Part shown: piece after piece, positions 20,779 to 33,618 of the stretch | How the letters are laid out: every line of letters starts with the position of its first letter | Numbering within the stretch: position 1 is the stretch's first letter | Source of the DNA: Quillaja saponaria | Taxonomy: Eukaryota; Streptophyta; Magnoliopsida; Fabales; Quillajaceae | Direction of reading: 5' to 3' | DNA: 64,000 nt | Assembly (NCBI GenBank): GCA_029379385.1 | Contig: CM055606.1 | Coordinates: forward strand, 2,728,001 to 2,792,000 | Program-made: the position numbers and the translations under genes | Notes under the pieces: generated by a model | What the model was told of the DNA's origin: nothing | Seen by the model: only the letters and a program-made list of their open reading frames with translations | The model's database searches: none

Positions 20779-23700
20779 ATGGCGAAATCGGTAACCCCAA
20801 ATGCGATATCCAATTTGCTCAAAAACCCATCACCGGATTCCTCATCGGAGCTTCCAGAGATTGTTGTCCAAGTTGTAGATCTCAAGCAAAGTGGCAATAG
20901 ATATATGTGAGTCTTCACTGTCTTTTCCCATGTGATCTGAATTTCTTTTCTTTCAGTGTTAATTTTATGGTTAAATTCACGAATTGAAACGAAGTGAAAA
21001 CAGTAGCCATTGACCTAATTTCACCATATACTGCTTTTATCGTAATCCCTCTCTGACTCTACTTTTCTTGATTTGTCAACATGGGTATGCATTTGAGGTT
21101 TATATATAGTTTTTGCTTCTTTTACGTTGATTGATCCTGTTTGGTATGATTATGAACTTAGTTATTGATAACGTGTATTTATTTTATTTGGGCAATATTG
21201 TTTAGGCATAATATGTTTATGTTCTTATTCAGGTAAATCATTTTTTTTAGAACATCACATTATTCAATTATGAGATAATTCAAGATTGTATGTAATTTTT
21301 TCTTTGATTTATCTGGTGTAAAATAAAAATTAAATTTTTTTAGTTGACCTGATCGGTTGTAATAAGTTTAAGATATTCTGTCTGTTGATATGCTTTTTAT
21401 CAGGTTTACCGCTAGTGATGGAAAAATGAATCTAAGAGCAATTCTCCCATCAAGTCAAAATTCTGAGGTCATCTCAGGAAATATTCAGAACTTGGGTCTC
21501 ATTCGAATTCTTGATTATACTCTCAATGACATCCCAAAGAAGTCAGAGAAGTAAGCATGATTCTCAAGCATACCCAACATGCCTCCTGAATTAGTAGTTG
21601 TTTGTGTAGTTACTGTGGTATTTATAATTTCCAATCTTGCAGATATCTAATTGTTACAAAGTGTGAGCCAGTCTCCCCATCACTCCAGATGGAGATCAAA
21701 AGTGAGGAAACTGGCATCATATTGAGACCAAAGCAAGAAAATGAAATCAAGAGTCAGGTGAAAAGTGAGGAACTTGGCATTCATTTGAAACCAAAGCAAG
21801 AAATGGTTACTAAATCAGCAGCTCAGATTGTACATGAGCAGCATGGAAAGTATGTATTGTTGTTTAAGTTCCATTGCAAAATAAAATCTTCCAATTTTAG
21901 TTTCTTAAATTTTAAATGTACATCAAATCAATGGGATGGCCAAACATTGTTTACATTTTTATTTTTTTGATTTTTCAGTATGGCCCCTGCTGCAAGAATG
22001 GCAATGACACGTCGGGTACGACCCCTTGTCTCATTAAATCCTTACCAAGGCAATTGGACAATAAAAGTTAGTGTAACAAGCAAAGGCATTATGCGTACCT
22101 ATAAGAATGCTAGAGGGGAAGGCTGCGTCTTCAATGTGGAATTGACAGATGAAGATGTAAGTAAATGTGTCCCTTCAAATCCTACATACTACCTGCAGAC
22201 AAATATAAGTTTTGACAATAACAGGTTAGTTTTAATTCTCTTTTTCAGGGCACTCAAATTCAAGCAACAATGTTTAATGAAGCTGCAAGGAAATTTTATG
22301 AGAAGTTTGAACTAGGGAAGGTTTATTACATTTCAAAAGGAACTCTAAAAGTTGCTAACAAGCAATTCAAAACTGTGCAAAACGATTATGAAATGACATT
22401 AAATGAGAATTCTGAGGTGGAGGAGGCCAGCAATGAAGCAAGTTTTGTTCCAGAAACAAAATTCAATTTTGTTCAGATTGATCAGTTGGGACCTTTTGTC
22501 AATGGGAAGGAACTTGTTGGTAAGAGTCTTCTCCTAGAAGAATCTACCATTGCCATGCCATGGTTCTTTGGCTTTGTTATGATATGTTTTGTTGTATATT
22601 TCAGATATCATTGGAGTTGTTCAGAATGTATCTCCAACAATGAGCATTCGTAGGAAGAGCAACAATGAGCAAATTCCTAAGCGTGATATTACTGTTGCTG
22701 ATGAAACGTGAGTATCAGTTAATACTCACCAACTATTACTCTTATTATTTGTCATGCTATATTGACAATTGCAATTATTCATTTTGTCAATGCAGAAAGA
22801 AGACAGTGGTTGTCTCCTTGTGGAATGAGCTTGCCACTATTGTAGGGCAGGATCTTTTGGATATGGCTGACAAATGTCCTGTAGTTGCAATCAAATCTGT
22901 CAGAGTTGGAGATTTCCAAGGCATGTTTAAGTTTTGAATTATTGTATAGCTTAATGAGCTGAGACTGTTCCAGTTCTTACAAACTTGCATTCTTCTATTT
23001 CAGGTGTGTCTTTATCAACCCTGAGCAAAAGTCAAGTTCTGGTAAATCCAGACTTACTTGAAGCAAAGAAGCTGAGATGCTGGTATGTCACTGCCCGGCA
23101 GCTTATTATCCCATTATTTTGATGTTTTTATAATTATCTTAACCATATGGTTGTTTATTCACAGGTATGAATCGGAAGGTAAAGTGACTTCCATGGTCTC
23201 TGTCAGCTCTGGCTTGAGTCCAACATCCAAGAATGGAGGGAGGTCAATGTATTCTGACCGTGTTTTGCTTTCTCACATAACCTCAAACCCATCCTTGGGT
23301 GAGGAAAAGGTATTATATTCAAATCCTAGTTTCAATAATGTGGATTCTTTCACAGATTTAAATGGGGATTCTTTGTTTATCAAAGTTTTGCAGTGGGTTC
23401 TTCTTATTTTACTTTTTGGGATCTGAAAAAGTTTGCAGTTGGGTCAGGATGCTATATTAGTGTCAAATAATTTTACAATTCGTTCTACAGGATTTTATAC
23501 TCAATGAAACAAGTGTCACAATTAATGCATTAGTAGATTGATTGTAGTTAATAAAAATGTCCCATTTACTTCTTTTGGCAGCCGTCCTTTTTCAGCGTTA
23601 GAGCGCACATAAGCTTTATCAAGCCTGATCAAACAATGTGGTACCGGGCTTGCAAAACATGCAACAAAAAAGTGACAGAAGCCATTGGGTCTGGTTATTG

Positions 23701-24257
23701 GTGCGAAGGGTGCCAGAAAAGTGATGAAGCCTGCAGTTTAAGGTAATGCAGCAATCCATATAAGAGCAAATTTCTTAATTTGTTTCACATGTCTTAATTT
23801 TTTTTAATACTGTTCCTTTTTTTTTTTCAGATACATTATGATTGTCAAAGTTATGGATGCAAGTGGTGAAGCTTGGATCTCTGTCTTCAATGAAGAAGCA
23901 GAGAAAATTATTGGTTGCTCTGCCGATGAGCTTGATAACTTCAAATCACAGGTTAGTATTCAATGACGTTATAAAACCAATTGCAAGTTCTGACCATGCA
24001 AAGAAGAAAATGATTTTAACAATTTTCTTTCCTAATATCTTTCATCTGGGTCTCAGGAGGGTGAAGAGAATCAATATCAGCTGAAATTGAAAGAGGCAAC
24101 TTGGACTCCTCATCTTTTCCGAGTTAGTGTTTCTCAGAATGAGTACATGAATGAGAAGAGGCAAAGAATAACAGTCAGGGCTACTGCTCCAGTTGACTTC
24201 GCTGCTGAATCAAGATTTCTATTGGAAGAGATATCGAAGATGAAGGGTTCACAGTAG
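20779..24257 (+). CDS. RPA1: Replication protein A 70-kDa DNA-binding subunit (RPA1, B/D-like)
   Basis: Twelve exons: 20779-20906, 21404-21550, 21643-21849, 21979-22156, 22249-22519, 22605-22707, 22796-22920, 23004-23082, 23165-23309, 23582-23742, 23831-23951 and 24057-24257. They total 1866 nt, 621 aa, with exact frame closure. RPA1 is the large subunit of the heterotrimer that coats single-stranded DNA in replication, repair and recombination. The order is DBD-F (1-105), a linker with two KSEE(T/L)GI..KPKQE-like repeats, DBD-A (from about 180), DBD-B (from about 300) and DBD-C (from about 450). DBD-C carries a complete zinc ribbon with C485, C488, C502 and C505. The N-terminus (SVTPNAIS and NLGLIRILDYTLNDIPKKSE) resembles plant RPA1B/D more than RPA1A. 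Intron 7 uses a GC donor. Confidence 0.97.
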
Positions 24258-25443
24258 GATGGATTTGTTGATTATCCATTATTTTTGTCTTCCTAAAAGT
24301 GGGATAGTTTCTGAACATTAGGGTTATCATCCTTTTTTATTTAAGTATTCGTAAATGTTGGTCCTTGTTATTGCTTGTAATGTATATACCTGTTATTTTC
24401 AGGTGATTAATACAGATGAAGTTGCATCTAGATATCTGTTTTTGTTCATTTCTTAACTGTTTTTCCAATTTCCATATAATGCTGCTTCCTGTTCAATTGT
24501 ACATGAGCCCTACATGATTGCATGCTAATCTGCTAATACATTATGAAGATAACCAATACTTGAACCATGCCAAAGTGGATTTGGACAAGTCTATTTTGCT
24601 TTAGAAAGCAGAAAGAAATAAATTAATAATTCCTGTGTTATTTTAGATAAATGAACCGGTTTTCTGGTGATAATGATTTAGTTTTTGCCAAACGTTGGGT
24701 AATAATCTTTTTGTAGATTAAATATCAAGAGCCACATTGAGGTACATCATGGAGATTTCTATTTAAAATTGTGATTTGCAGCTATCAAAATAGAGGTAAT
24801 GCAGTGATCCTGGCAACTAGAAAGTCTAATGGTTTTGTTTCAAGTCTTTGTTATTTGTTTCTGAAGGATTCTTTCTACAAGCAAGCAACTCCTTCGTTTT
24901 CCATATTCCAGTTTTACTAAAAGATTAATCAACATCATCCCAGCCAAAGGACTTAGAATGTTTGTACTAAAACAAACCAGATTTTGGAATTTCAAGAAGA
25001 TAATAAATTCAAATATTACATGTGCACTCAACCCAAAAATTAAATTGCATCAAAAAATTAAATTGCAAATACACATAGGTGAATACTTATGTACTAATCA
25101 GCGAGCTAAATGGCTAATACACGCAGTAAGAAAGAACTTTGGAATCCTCAGCAAGCACAGCTAGGCATAATTCAGACTTCAGACAAGGTTCAGAATTATT
25201 TACGGAGGATAAGATTCATGACCTACTTGCTGACAGAATAGCAGCACAACTACAATACTTTGCATAAAAAATGACCTCAACAAATAGATTTTTTGTTCTT
25301 ACAAGTAGAAAATAATCAAGAAGATTACAAAAATATCTGTTTTTTTTTCCTTTCCGCTCATGCTTTTATTTTCACACTACATATGAACGAACTAAACATT
25401 GTTATTGTCTCGCACTTCAACCAATACATATAGTCAATTCTTC
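24258..25443. other. Convergent intergenic region between RPA1 and GDPD
   Basis: 3'UTRs of two tail-to-tail genes. The RPA1 transcript probably ends around 24400-24430. No additional gene or repeat that I can support. Confidence 0.5.
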
Positions 25444-28400
25444 TCACGTCTTTTCGTAGGAAGAAACCATCACGGCAATTTTATGCAATAACTTGGATTT
25501 TTCATCATCTGAAGTGTGCGAAGAGGTCCACTCCTGAAAATTATGAAGGCTACCTGTGAAGTCTGTGAACAGTCCATCAACTCTTATTGTGTTGATCCAA
25601 TAATTGTACTCCTGATATTCGTCTTCATGAAAGTCAAAGTGCAGAAATTTGTTCTCATTTCTGTAAGTGTACGGATGCACCTGCATTGATATCAGAATTG
25701 ATCACACCAATTTAGCTCCAAAATCATACGCAGAATAGTGCATCAGTTACAACTTACAAACAAAAACAAAGTTGTGGAGATATCATCGTGAGGGATGCCA
25801 GAAAGGATAGATATAATGAAATTGATGAACAGAATTCTCACAATCTTCTGAGAAGTGATTAAGTACACAAAGTAGAGCCTACAGGAGTATCTAACTTCTC
25901 AGAGAAAGATATTTTTGGAAAAATGGACACATGGAAGTTGGCATGCTATTGTGTTTCTATTATCATTCTTCTAAGATAACTGACTTCAAAGAATCAAGGA
26001 ATGTCATCTGACTGGCTGCCACATACTCAAAACGGTTATCACTTCAATATTGTTATATTATACTTGACTTCATAAAACATGGAGTATATAGTGACATGAA
26101 GTTAAATATGTTTTAAAAAACAAAGTAATAATTGAGGCATCCCAGACTGGGCCAAATATAACAAAGGTGGTAAGGCCAGATAGGGGTAGAAAATTCAGCC
26201 CATCACCAATTCTTAGAGACTCTGTACTCAGACACTGCCCTCATATTTTCACGCTAGCCAAGCTGGGCCTGTGGGGCCGTTGGGGTGTATGGCACCCTTA
26301 GGGCCCTACCTGACAATATAGTCTGTTAGCACCACTACACCAGTTTGAGGACAACATGCAATAATGGGCAAAAAGGCTCCTAGGAAGACTTTAAAAGTTC
26401 AAACCTTAAAATCATGGCTCATCTTCGACATCAAGAAGAGAAGTTTTAGAGAGAAAGTAAACCTGTAGGTCATGGGCATGTGCTTTGGAGACAAGATCAG
26501 TTGGTGCTTGCAAGTAATTATTTATAGCAGGAACCACTGTATCCTTCCAAGGTCCAATGCCAACCACATATTCTTTTATGTAGTCAAGGTAATTATCAGA
26601 AGTAATCTCCCAATACTGACTGCACATCATCAGCGTCATATTATTTTATTAGGGTTGATACAGACAAAGTTTAGAATGGAAGCAACAATGATATTGCATA
26701 AAGAGAATCGTTATACTCATGCACTAAGCATAGCAAATCAAAACAACAGGTTTCCAACTTCAATCCTTTTTAATTTGACGAGATGACGAATATTACAACC
26801 ATGAAATTGCCTTCATATATGAAATTCTTGAAGATATGCACATATTCTATAACAAATAAATATAATCTATTCTTAATAGTGGGTAGAAGTTTTTATAGTT
26901 GATTGCCTATCACCTATTATACTCTAAATCAATACTTTCATAAGTCAGGTACTGAACTAATCTATGTTATTCCACAAGTATACGTTAAAAGAATGCAGAA
27001 ACATTCAGTAGCCAAATACAATTTCTAAGAGGCTAAATAAGAAACAGACCTGATTAGTGTCTTGAGTTGGAATAGTAACTTCATCAATTAACAAGATCTT
27101 GGGCAAGTCTGTCTGATTTGCTATATGCACAAGTGAAGTGGGAGCAAATGACTGAATAAATGCAGGCTGTTTCAACCAATCTTTTGACAAGTATGAACCC
27201 TTGTATCCATATTTCTTGAGTATCTCCACAAACTTGTCCTCAAATCTCTTACCACCTTGCCATTTCACCTGTTGATGGTACCAACTTAAGTAAACAACAG
27301 ACAGAGATATTGTTCAGAAAAGAAGTAATCTGCTACAATAAACAAATAATGGAACAGTTAAATTATACCCATTACATGTGTTGTGCATGATGAAACAGCA
27401 AAAACCATTGGATATGAATTTAAAATAGTAAACCTCTGTGGTGGGATTCTGATATATTCCCTTCATCCTTTTGGTATTTTGAGGAAGAATTACTCACATG
27501 CTGATTGATGAATACTGGATTCTTTATCTCTGGGTATATTCCTACAACCCTGGGTGCATCCAACGCAATGGAAATGAATTCTTCAAAGGTAATGATCGAA
27601 AATTTTCCTGGTAAATGTTTGAAGTAAAAGACAGGCATCAAAACCACTGTCATATGTGCTGAAAAAGCCACAGTTTTTTACTATCATAAAACAAATTTTC
27701 CCATCCCTCGCACAAGTTTCTTCTATAACTACTCAAGAAAGAAAATAAAAAGTGATGCTGCAAATCTTGTGGTTAGCTGTGATTGTTTGGCAAACGAGAT
27801 CAAGCTGCTAGATCCTGGCAATTGAATTATGAGGAACATTTTCATGTCAGGGAGGACACAACCTTATCTTATAATAAGACAAGTGAAGAAAAATAAATAA
27901 TAGGCCAATCTGAGTACTTTTTGGACTTTTTCCTTTTCAATCCCTTCCAGAATTAGTGACTACTGACTCCTAATAGGCCTATGTAAGTGTTAGAGTGTAT
28001 GTTGAGCGTTAAGTCCCACAGTGTTTAGAATTTAGATGTGGTAGTCTTGTATTAGTGTTTTAATATAAATAAAGCTTATGGTGTAGTCCTTGATTATATA
28101 TTCAAGCCTACAACCTTTTCTCACTCTATTTACTTAATAGTAAGGTTTCAGCAACACGAAAAAGGACATTTGGAGGAAAAAAAACCCAATGACCTTGCAA
28201 AAGGGTGTTTTCTTTGGTTAGCTCATAGCTGGTAGAAAAGGATGTAAAATTAAATCCTACTTAGGGTATTCATTAGGCAAGCCCTACTTCATCCTAGAGA
28301 GCTACATGCAAAATTGGCCATAGGAACATTGGTTAGTAGCAGTAAAGCTTAAAGCTTTGACAAACAAAGCCAGCCTATAGATGATCTAATAGGGGCTTAC

Positions 28401-30726
28401 AGCATAGACTCATACATGAAGAACAATTTATTTTCTAAAATATACAATACTGTAACTGGTGATAACGTTGAACCCAAAAATAGAAATGAAAGAAAATTCA
28501 ATCCAATTAAACAGCTCTGCCAAAAAAAAAAAAAAGAAGAAAAGAAATTCAATAGTTGCACATCTGTTTTAATTTAGTCCATATCAAACCTGTCTAGAAT
28601 ACACTAAGCAAACAATGAACACTAATGCAGAGTAGCCATAAACATGTAAAATACTGAATGCTGTGTAATTGAACAATAGTTGCTTGTCGAGAAAGTGACT
28701 AACCGTTGTATTGTTGATCCCGGAAGGTGTACCTCTGCTTCACTCGCAACAATTTTAGTTCCTTTATTGTGAAATCAACTGTACATAATTGGATGAGCAG
28801 AATTGTTTCAGATGATTGACTATTGTAATTGCAACAAACTTACAAACTGGGAAAGGGCATAGTATATAGTTTGGAACTTTGGATGCACCTAAGCTGGCAC
28901 CTAAACAAGCCTACAGAGAAAAGTCAAAATTTGAAGTCTAATAGGCGCTCGCAGATTGAGGCAACAGGCAGTATCAAGACTAAGGACATCAAATGCAGAA
29001 TGACATTATAATTACCAGGAAAAAAGCCAGTGTAGTTGAACCCTTGGACTTCATAGGTTCTTTTACGATTTGCAAACTCCTTATGTTCTGCAATATCAGT
29101 TGTATCATCAAGGGTTACATCATGGAAGCATATAAGAACACCATCTTTGGAAGAAAGGATATCTGTTTCAATGAAGTCTGCACCCTCATCAATTGCTCTC
29201 TGCAAGAGAATGGATATTGTCAGGCACCTGTAATCCAGGGACAGAAACAAATCTAATTCTGGCATCTAAGAATAGGAACTAGCATGTTTCCAGAAGTATT
29301 GGTAATCATAATTTTGACAATATGATTAAATACAAAATACACATGTTCTCCAACCTATAGATATTGTTGCGCAAATGTTAGGGGGGGTGTGTATCTGTAG
29401 CTAAAAACACATGCATGCAGAACAAGGTTAATCCACTATGTCCAGGACAAGCAATTAGCTGAATTACCAACCAATACTTATAAGATATCAATACTATGTA
29501 GTAATATCAATGCTGTTCTCCACTAATTAATTTGATTGATTTGGGAAACAGATATATGAATAAATATAAGCCAAAAGAGGCATCAGATATGCACCGTGTA
29601 TGCAGGAGACGTTTCTTCAGGAAACTCTCCATTTGAACCTCGATGTGCAATATTATATGGGCGAGATGTTTGTAGGGGCTGTCTATTGCCATCAGACTCT
29701 TTACTGGGGAGTGGATAGAAAGGCCTTGCAGTACACCCAACAATGAGAAACAGAAAAACCAATGTGGTAAAACCTGCGAAGTTAAAAGAGTATACAGATT
29801 TGTAAGGACCAAAATAAAGATGCTCAGATTTCCATAATCTACCAATTTGACAAAGGAAACATTCAGTGATCATTGATGAACTGAATAACCGAGCAGTACA
29901 TGTTGCCTGTTATTTCACAGACATAGACATTCAAGCACTTAGCTGATGCAGACACACACATAGACGGGCAAGCAACAACTAGAAAAATGAATGGTTAATC
30001 TTAAAATAAATTGTGCTTCCTTAACTCTAAGAAGTTCTGATAAACTATTGCCAAATTTTCTCCTTTTTCCCTTTGCCCCGGGCCCCCTTCCTGAAACTTT
30101 ATATCTCTTCCTTACATCATTGGAAATTCCATTCCTTGAGATAGACCATGAAAAGATGAACTTTAGAACCAAATGAGAAAAAAAGAAATTCAATTGTACT
30201 AGTAAGTTCAAATCTTGTGGGCAAGTCTTCATAACTAAGTATCGAATCCAATCTTGAAGAGATAGCCTTTAATGGTGTAAAGGCACTTGAGGGTTGAAGC
30301 TAGTTTGATGTAATGTAACCCAATGTTGCTTCTTGGCTGTTCTAAGCCTGGCATATAAGAAGGCTACATTTATACATGAACTCAATGGGATATCAATTGC
30401 AATAAAACTTCATGGCTACTGAAAAATAACAGATGGCTCTCATAAACACAATGTTACCCAGAAACAGTTTACAGAAATTTCAATACCAAAAATACCAACA
30501 AAAAAAAAAAAAAAAAAAAAAAGATCAGAAAATTTGCTTATGAAATAAGATTGCAGAAACCATAGCAGCTACCCAAATGGCAAAAGATAATTAGGAATAT
30601 GAATACACCATATTTAATAACTCAATCATCAAGAAGAGTTAAAAAAAAAAAAAACAAGAACTTTATGGTCAACATTTGATGCTTACTGGGTGAAGAAGTC
30701 ATGGAGAACTTGGCCATCCTCTCCAT
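25444..30726 (-). CDS. GDPD: Glycerophosphodiester phosphodiesterase (GDPD5/6-like)
   Basis: Eight exons on the minus strand: 30687-30726, 29595-29773, 29016-29199, 28704-28778, 27498-27607, 27050-27268, 26463-26615 and 25444-25680. They sum to 1197 nt, 398 aa, in perfect frame. The enzyme hydrolyses deacylated phospholipids (glycerophosphodiesters) to glycerol-3-phosphate and an alcohol. After a short start and a hydrophobic signal segment (about 15-31, FTTLVFLFLIVGCTA), the GDPD TIM barrel begins with the HR motif NIAHRGSNGEFPEET (H57, R58). Metal ligands E84 and D86 lie in FIETDI, and the second catalytic His, H99, in CFHD. The signal segment suggests a secreted or vacuolar enzyme. Exon 6 needs the acceptor gtcag, four bases past an equally good gcag, to stay in frame. 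Introns hold transposon-like debris at 26140-26340 and 27989-28156. Confidence 0.95.
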
Positions 30727-30860
30727 TCCCCTTTGCAAAGTGTTTATGACTGCCCTTTCTTCCACTATAATGGATTGACGTAAAAATCAGGTGTGACCCA
30801 AAGCTTTATAAGATAATGAAAACAGAGAATTCATCGCCGCGGATCTACCTGTACTTCCAA

Positions 30861-30868
30861 GAATATTC
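30861..30868 (-). promoter_or_regulatory. P1BS motif (GAATATTC) upstream of GDPD
   Basis: GAATATTC fits the palindromic PHR1-binding site GNATATNC and lies 135 bp upstream of the GDPD ATG. Many plant GDPD genes are induced by phosphate starvation through PHR1, so the position is meaningful. An 8-bp degenerate motif also arises by chance in AT-rich DNA. Confidence 0.45.
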
Positions 30869-31272
30869 CGTCAATATTAGATGCCGTTATATTCGATAAG
30901 TGAGACAGGTGAGAGGATGTGATTTGGTTTGTCTGTCATCTAAAACTTCGGAGGAGCACCGTCACGTTAGAATTAATCGACTTTCGAATATTTGGTTTGT
31001 GGCCTTGGAAAACGAACAACCTCAAAGTCAGACTAAATGGCACCGAGTCATAGGTTGGGACGCAAACTCAACAATCGTTTAAGAAGGATTGGATCATCTT
31101 TATTGGACATTAATCATGAGGCTGAGGGCTATTACTGTTTCAATTCAATATTTTACTAATAATGGGTATTTACTCAGATTTAGTAAATATAAAGTTTATC
31201 ATATTTATTATTATAATCGATAAAAAATTTGATCTTATTTAATACACAAATTACTATTTTTAAAATTTTTAC

Positions 31273-31456
31273 AAGTTATATTAATTACTGTCTAATTAGG
31301 ACGCTTAGTAGAAAAATCCTTAATATAAAATTAACCATAATCCTTATTGGATTTTTTTTTTTTAAAGTTATATTTATTACCGTTTAACTAGGACGCTTAG
31401 TAGAAAAATCCTTAACATAAAATCAACCATAATCCTTATTGGACTTTTTTTTTCTC
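31273..31456. repeat. 92-bp tandem duplication
   Basis: Two adjacent copies (31273-31364 and 31365-31456) share aggacgcttagtagaaaaat and ccataatccttattgga, with scattered substitutions. Each copy ends in a T-run. Non-coding. Confidence 0.88.
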
Positions 31457-33599
31457 ACATCAACAAAGCAAAAGTGAGTTCTTTTTTTCTTTCAATATTT
31501 AAATAAATCCTACTACAAAATTATATTTTTTATAAACAATATTTTTAAATAATTCTTCCTAATAAATTAAGAACTATAAATTGAAATATTTTATTTAACT
31601 TTTACATTTTTAAGTTAAAATATTAATTAAATGAGCCTATTTCCAATAAATCATGTACATAGAAGTAGAATAGTATTGAATATATAATATAATCATTAAT
31701 ATAAATATAAAAATTTCTAAAATTTAATAAATTCTCATTATCTCCATCCAAATTTTTCTTAAAAAATTTAAAGGAAAAACAAAATATTATTTTCAAATTC
31801 AACTTGTTAATATATTATTTTTTTCATGATGAGACCTAAATTTAAATATTTTAATAATTTTTTCTTCTTTTATTATGACTGTATTATAAATTATTAAATT
31901 TATATTATGCGATTTAAAAAAAATTAGTTTATTTAATTAATATTTCAAACATAAAATGAAATATAAAAAAGATAAAAGGGATATAACATGTTTCAATTTA
32001 AACTTATTATATGCATAATTTTAAAAGTATGATTTGGGGAACTTAAACTTATTATATGATTTGTTTAAAATGTTGAAATAAAAGCATGACTTATTATTTA
32101 AAAAAAAAGCTCTATCTTTTAAAAATAATCACAAACACTCCGATTAATTTTTTTGTCAACGATATTATTTATATTAATCATAGATCACAATAAAGCAAGA
32201 TTTTATCAATGTAGGTAGATGATAAAACTTAAACTTGATATCTCTTAGTCCCAAGACTTTGTCTTAACCAATTGAAGTTTGAATTAAGATCTCATTGACA
32301 ACTTAATTTGATATACAAATAAATTATGGTATTCGTTATAGTAATTTAAGGTGAATTGCACTAATCTTAGGCTTCAAAAAAATTGACTATTTATATTTTA
32401 ACACCTTATTCACAAAATACTCTTTTTCCATAAATAAAAATAAAAATTAATTAATTCATTTTCACATTTTATTTGTTTTCCCTTTTACAAGTTTTTTATT
32501 TGTTTTTTAGAGGTTACTTGATTATGATTTTTTTTAAAAATGTGTTTAAAACTTTATTTCCTTTGAATAACTTAATTTCTTAGTTTAAAAAAATATATCA
32601 TACCCCTAAAAGCTACTAAGACCAAAAAAAATTTTGGGTGCTCTATGACCTTTGCGATTGAAAATGTAATAGTAAAGTACACTTCACTTCCTTAAGATTT
32701 GGTAAAATAATACTAAGGCTCAAAGTTAGGGGAATTTAACACTCCTCTCTCTTGGCTAGATAAAAAAGTTAACAATGTTATAAAATAATTTGAATAAAAT
32801 ACTAAAAGGGTATGTTTGTAACTCTAAATTACCAAAAAATCTTATTTTTACTTTTTACTTTTCAAATGAGTCATGATACTTATTATTATTATTTTTATAC
32901 CATCCTTTATTTTCTTAATAATAAACTCATTTTTTATTATTTCTACTATCTTTTCTCTAATAAAAATAATATTTAACAAAAAATAGATTAAATTTATTAG
33001 TGATATTCTAAAAACAACCCATGTCAAAACTTTACGAGACAAATAAGTCTATATTTGAATATTTTCTCTTCAAATAAATAGACTTTAAATAGAGCATATT
33101 TTTACCATTTTAACCTGTTACAGAATAAATAAATTTATGATATTTAAATTAATAAAAGAATAAAGACTTATAGTAATAATAAAGTGTTACCATTCTTCTT
33201 TTTCATATTTTTCAACCTATAAATGAAAAAAAAATTATTATGTTAAAAGTGTTTGAATTTATTTTTTAAATTCAGATACATTTAAATATTTTAAAGTTCA
33301 TATCATAAAAAAATCTAACCTTATTTTATTTAATATTCAAATTCAATTTAACTTATATATATGTTCTTCTTATTTTGTTAATAATAAAAATTTCAGGTTA
33401 CTTTTAAGAAAATAAAAAATGATGTAAGAACTCATTTGAAAAGAAAAAAGAAAGAAAAAGAAAGAAAAGCAAAGTATGACATTTTTTGCATTTTGGATAT
33501 ACAAACATGCCTTTTAGTATTTTACCAAAATTATTTTGTAACACTTAGCTTCCTAAATTTTGGATCTTTGTGTTATTTCACCACACCTCCAGAGAGGAG
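31457..33599. other. AT-rich intergenic region
   Basis: Over 2 kb of very AT-rich DNA with no gene supported. No complete transposon recognised; short ORFs here are composition artefacts. Confidence 0.45.
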
Positions 33600-33618
33600 T
33601 CTGGAGACAATGATTTCT
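33600..33618. repeat. Target-site duplication, 3' side of RTE LINE copy 1
   Basis: tctggagacaatgatttct, identical over 19 bp to 36064-36082 on the other side of the LINE. Perfect identity suggests a fairly recent insertion. Confidence 0.93.

Noticed and set aside
20535..20900. Plus-strand ORF overlapping the RPA1 promoter and first exon
   Set aside because: Different frame from RPA1, mostly promoter and microsatellite sequence, no domain.
30856..30870. Heat-shock element in the GDPD promoter (acttccaagaatattcc)
   Set aside because: Spacing of the TTC and GAA blocks is off by one from the nTTCnnGAAnnTTCn pattern; the P1BS reading explains the palindrome better.
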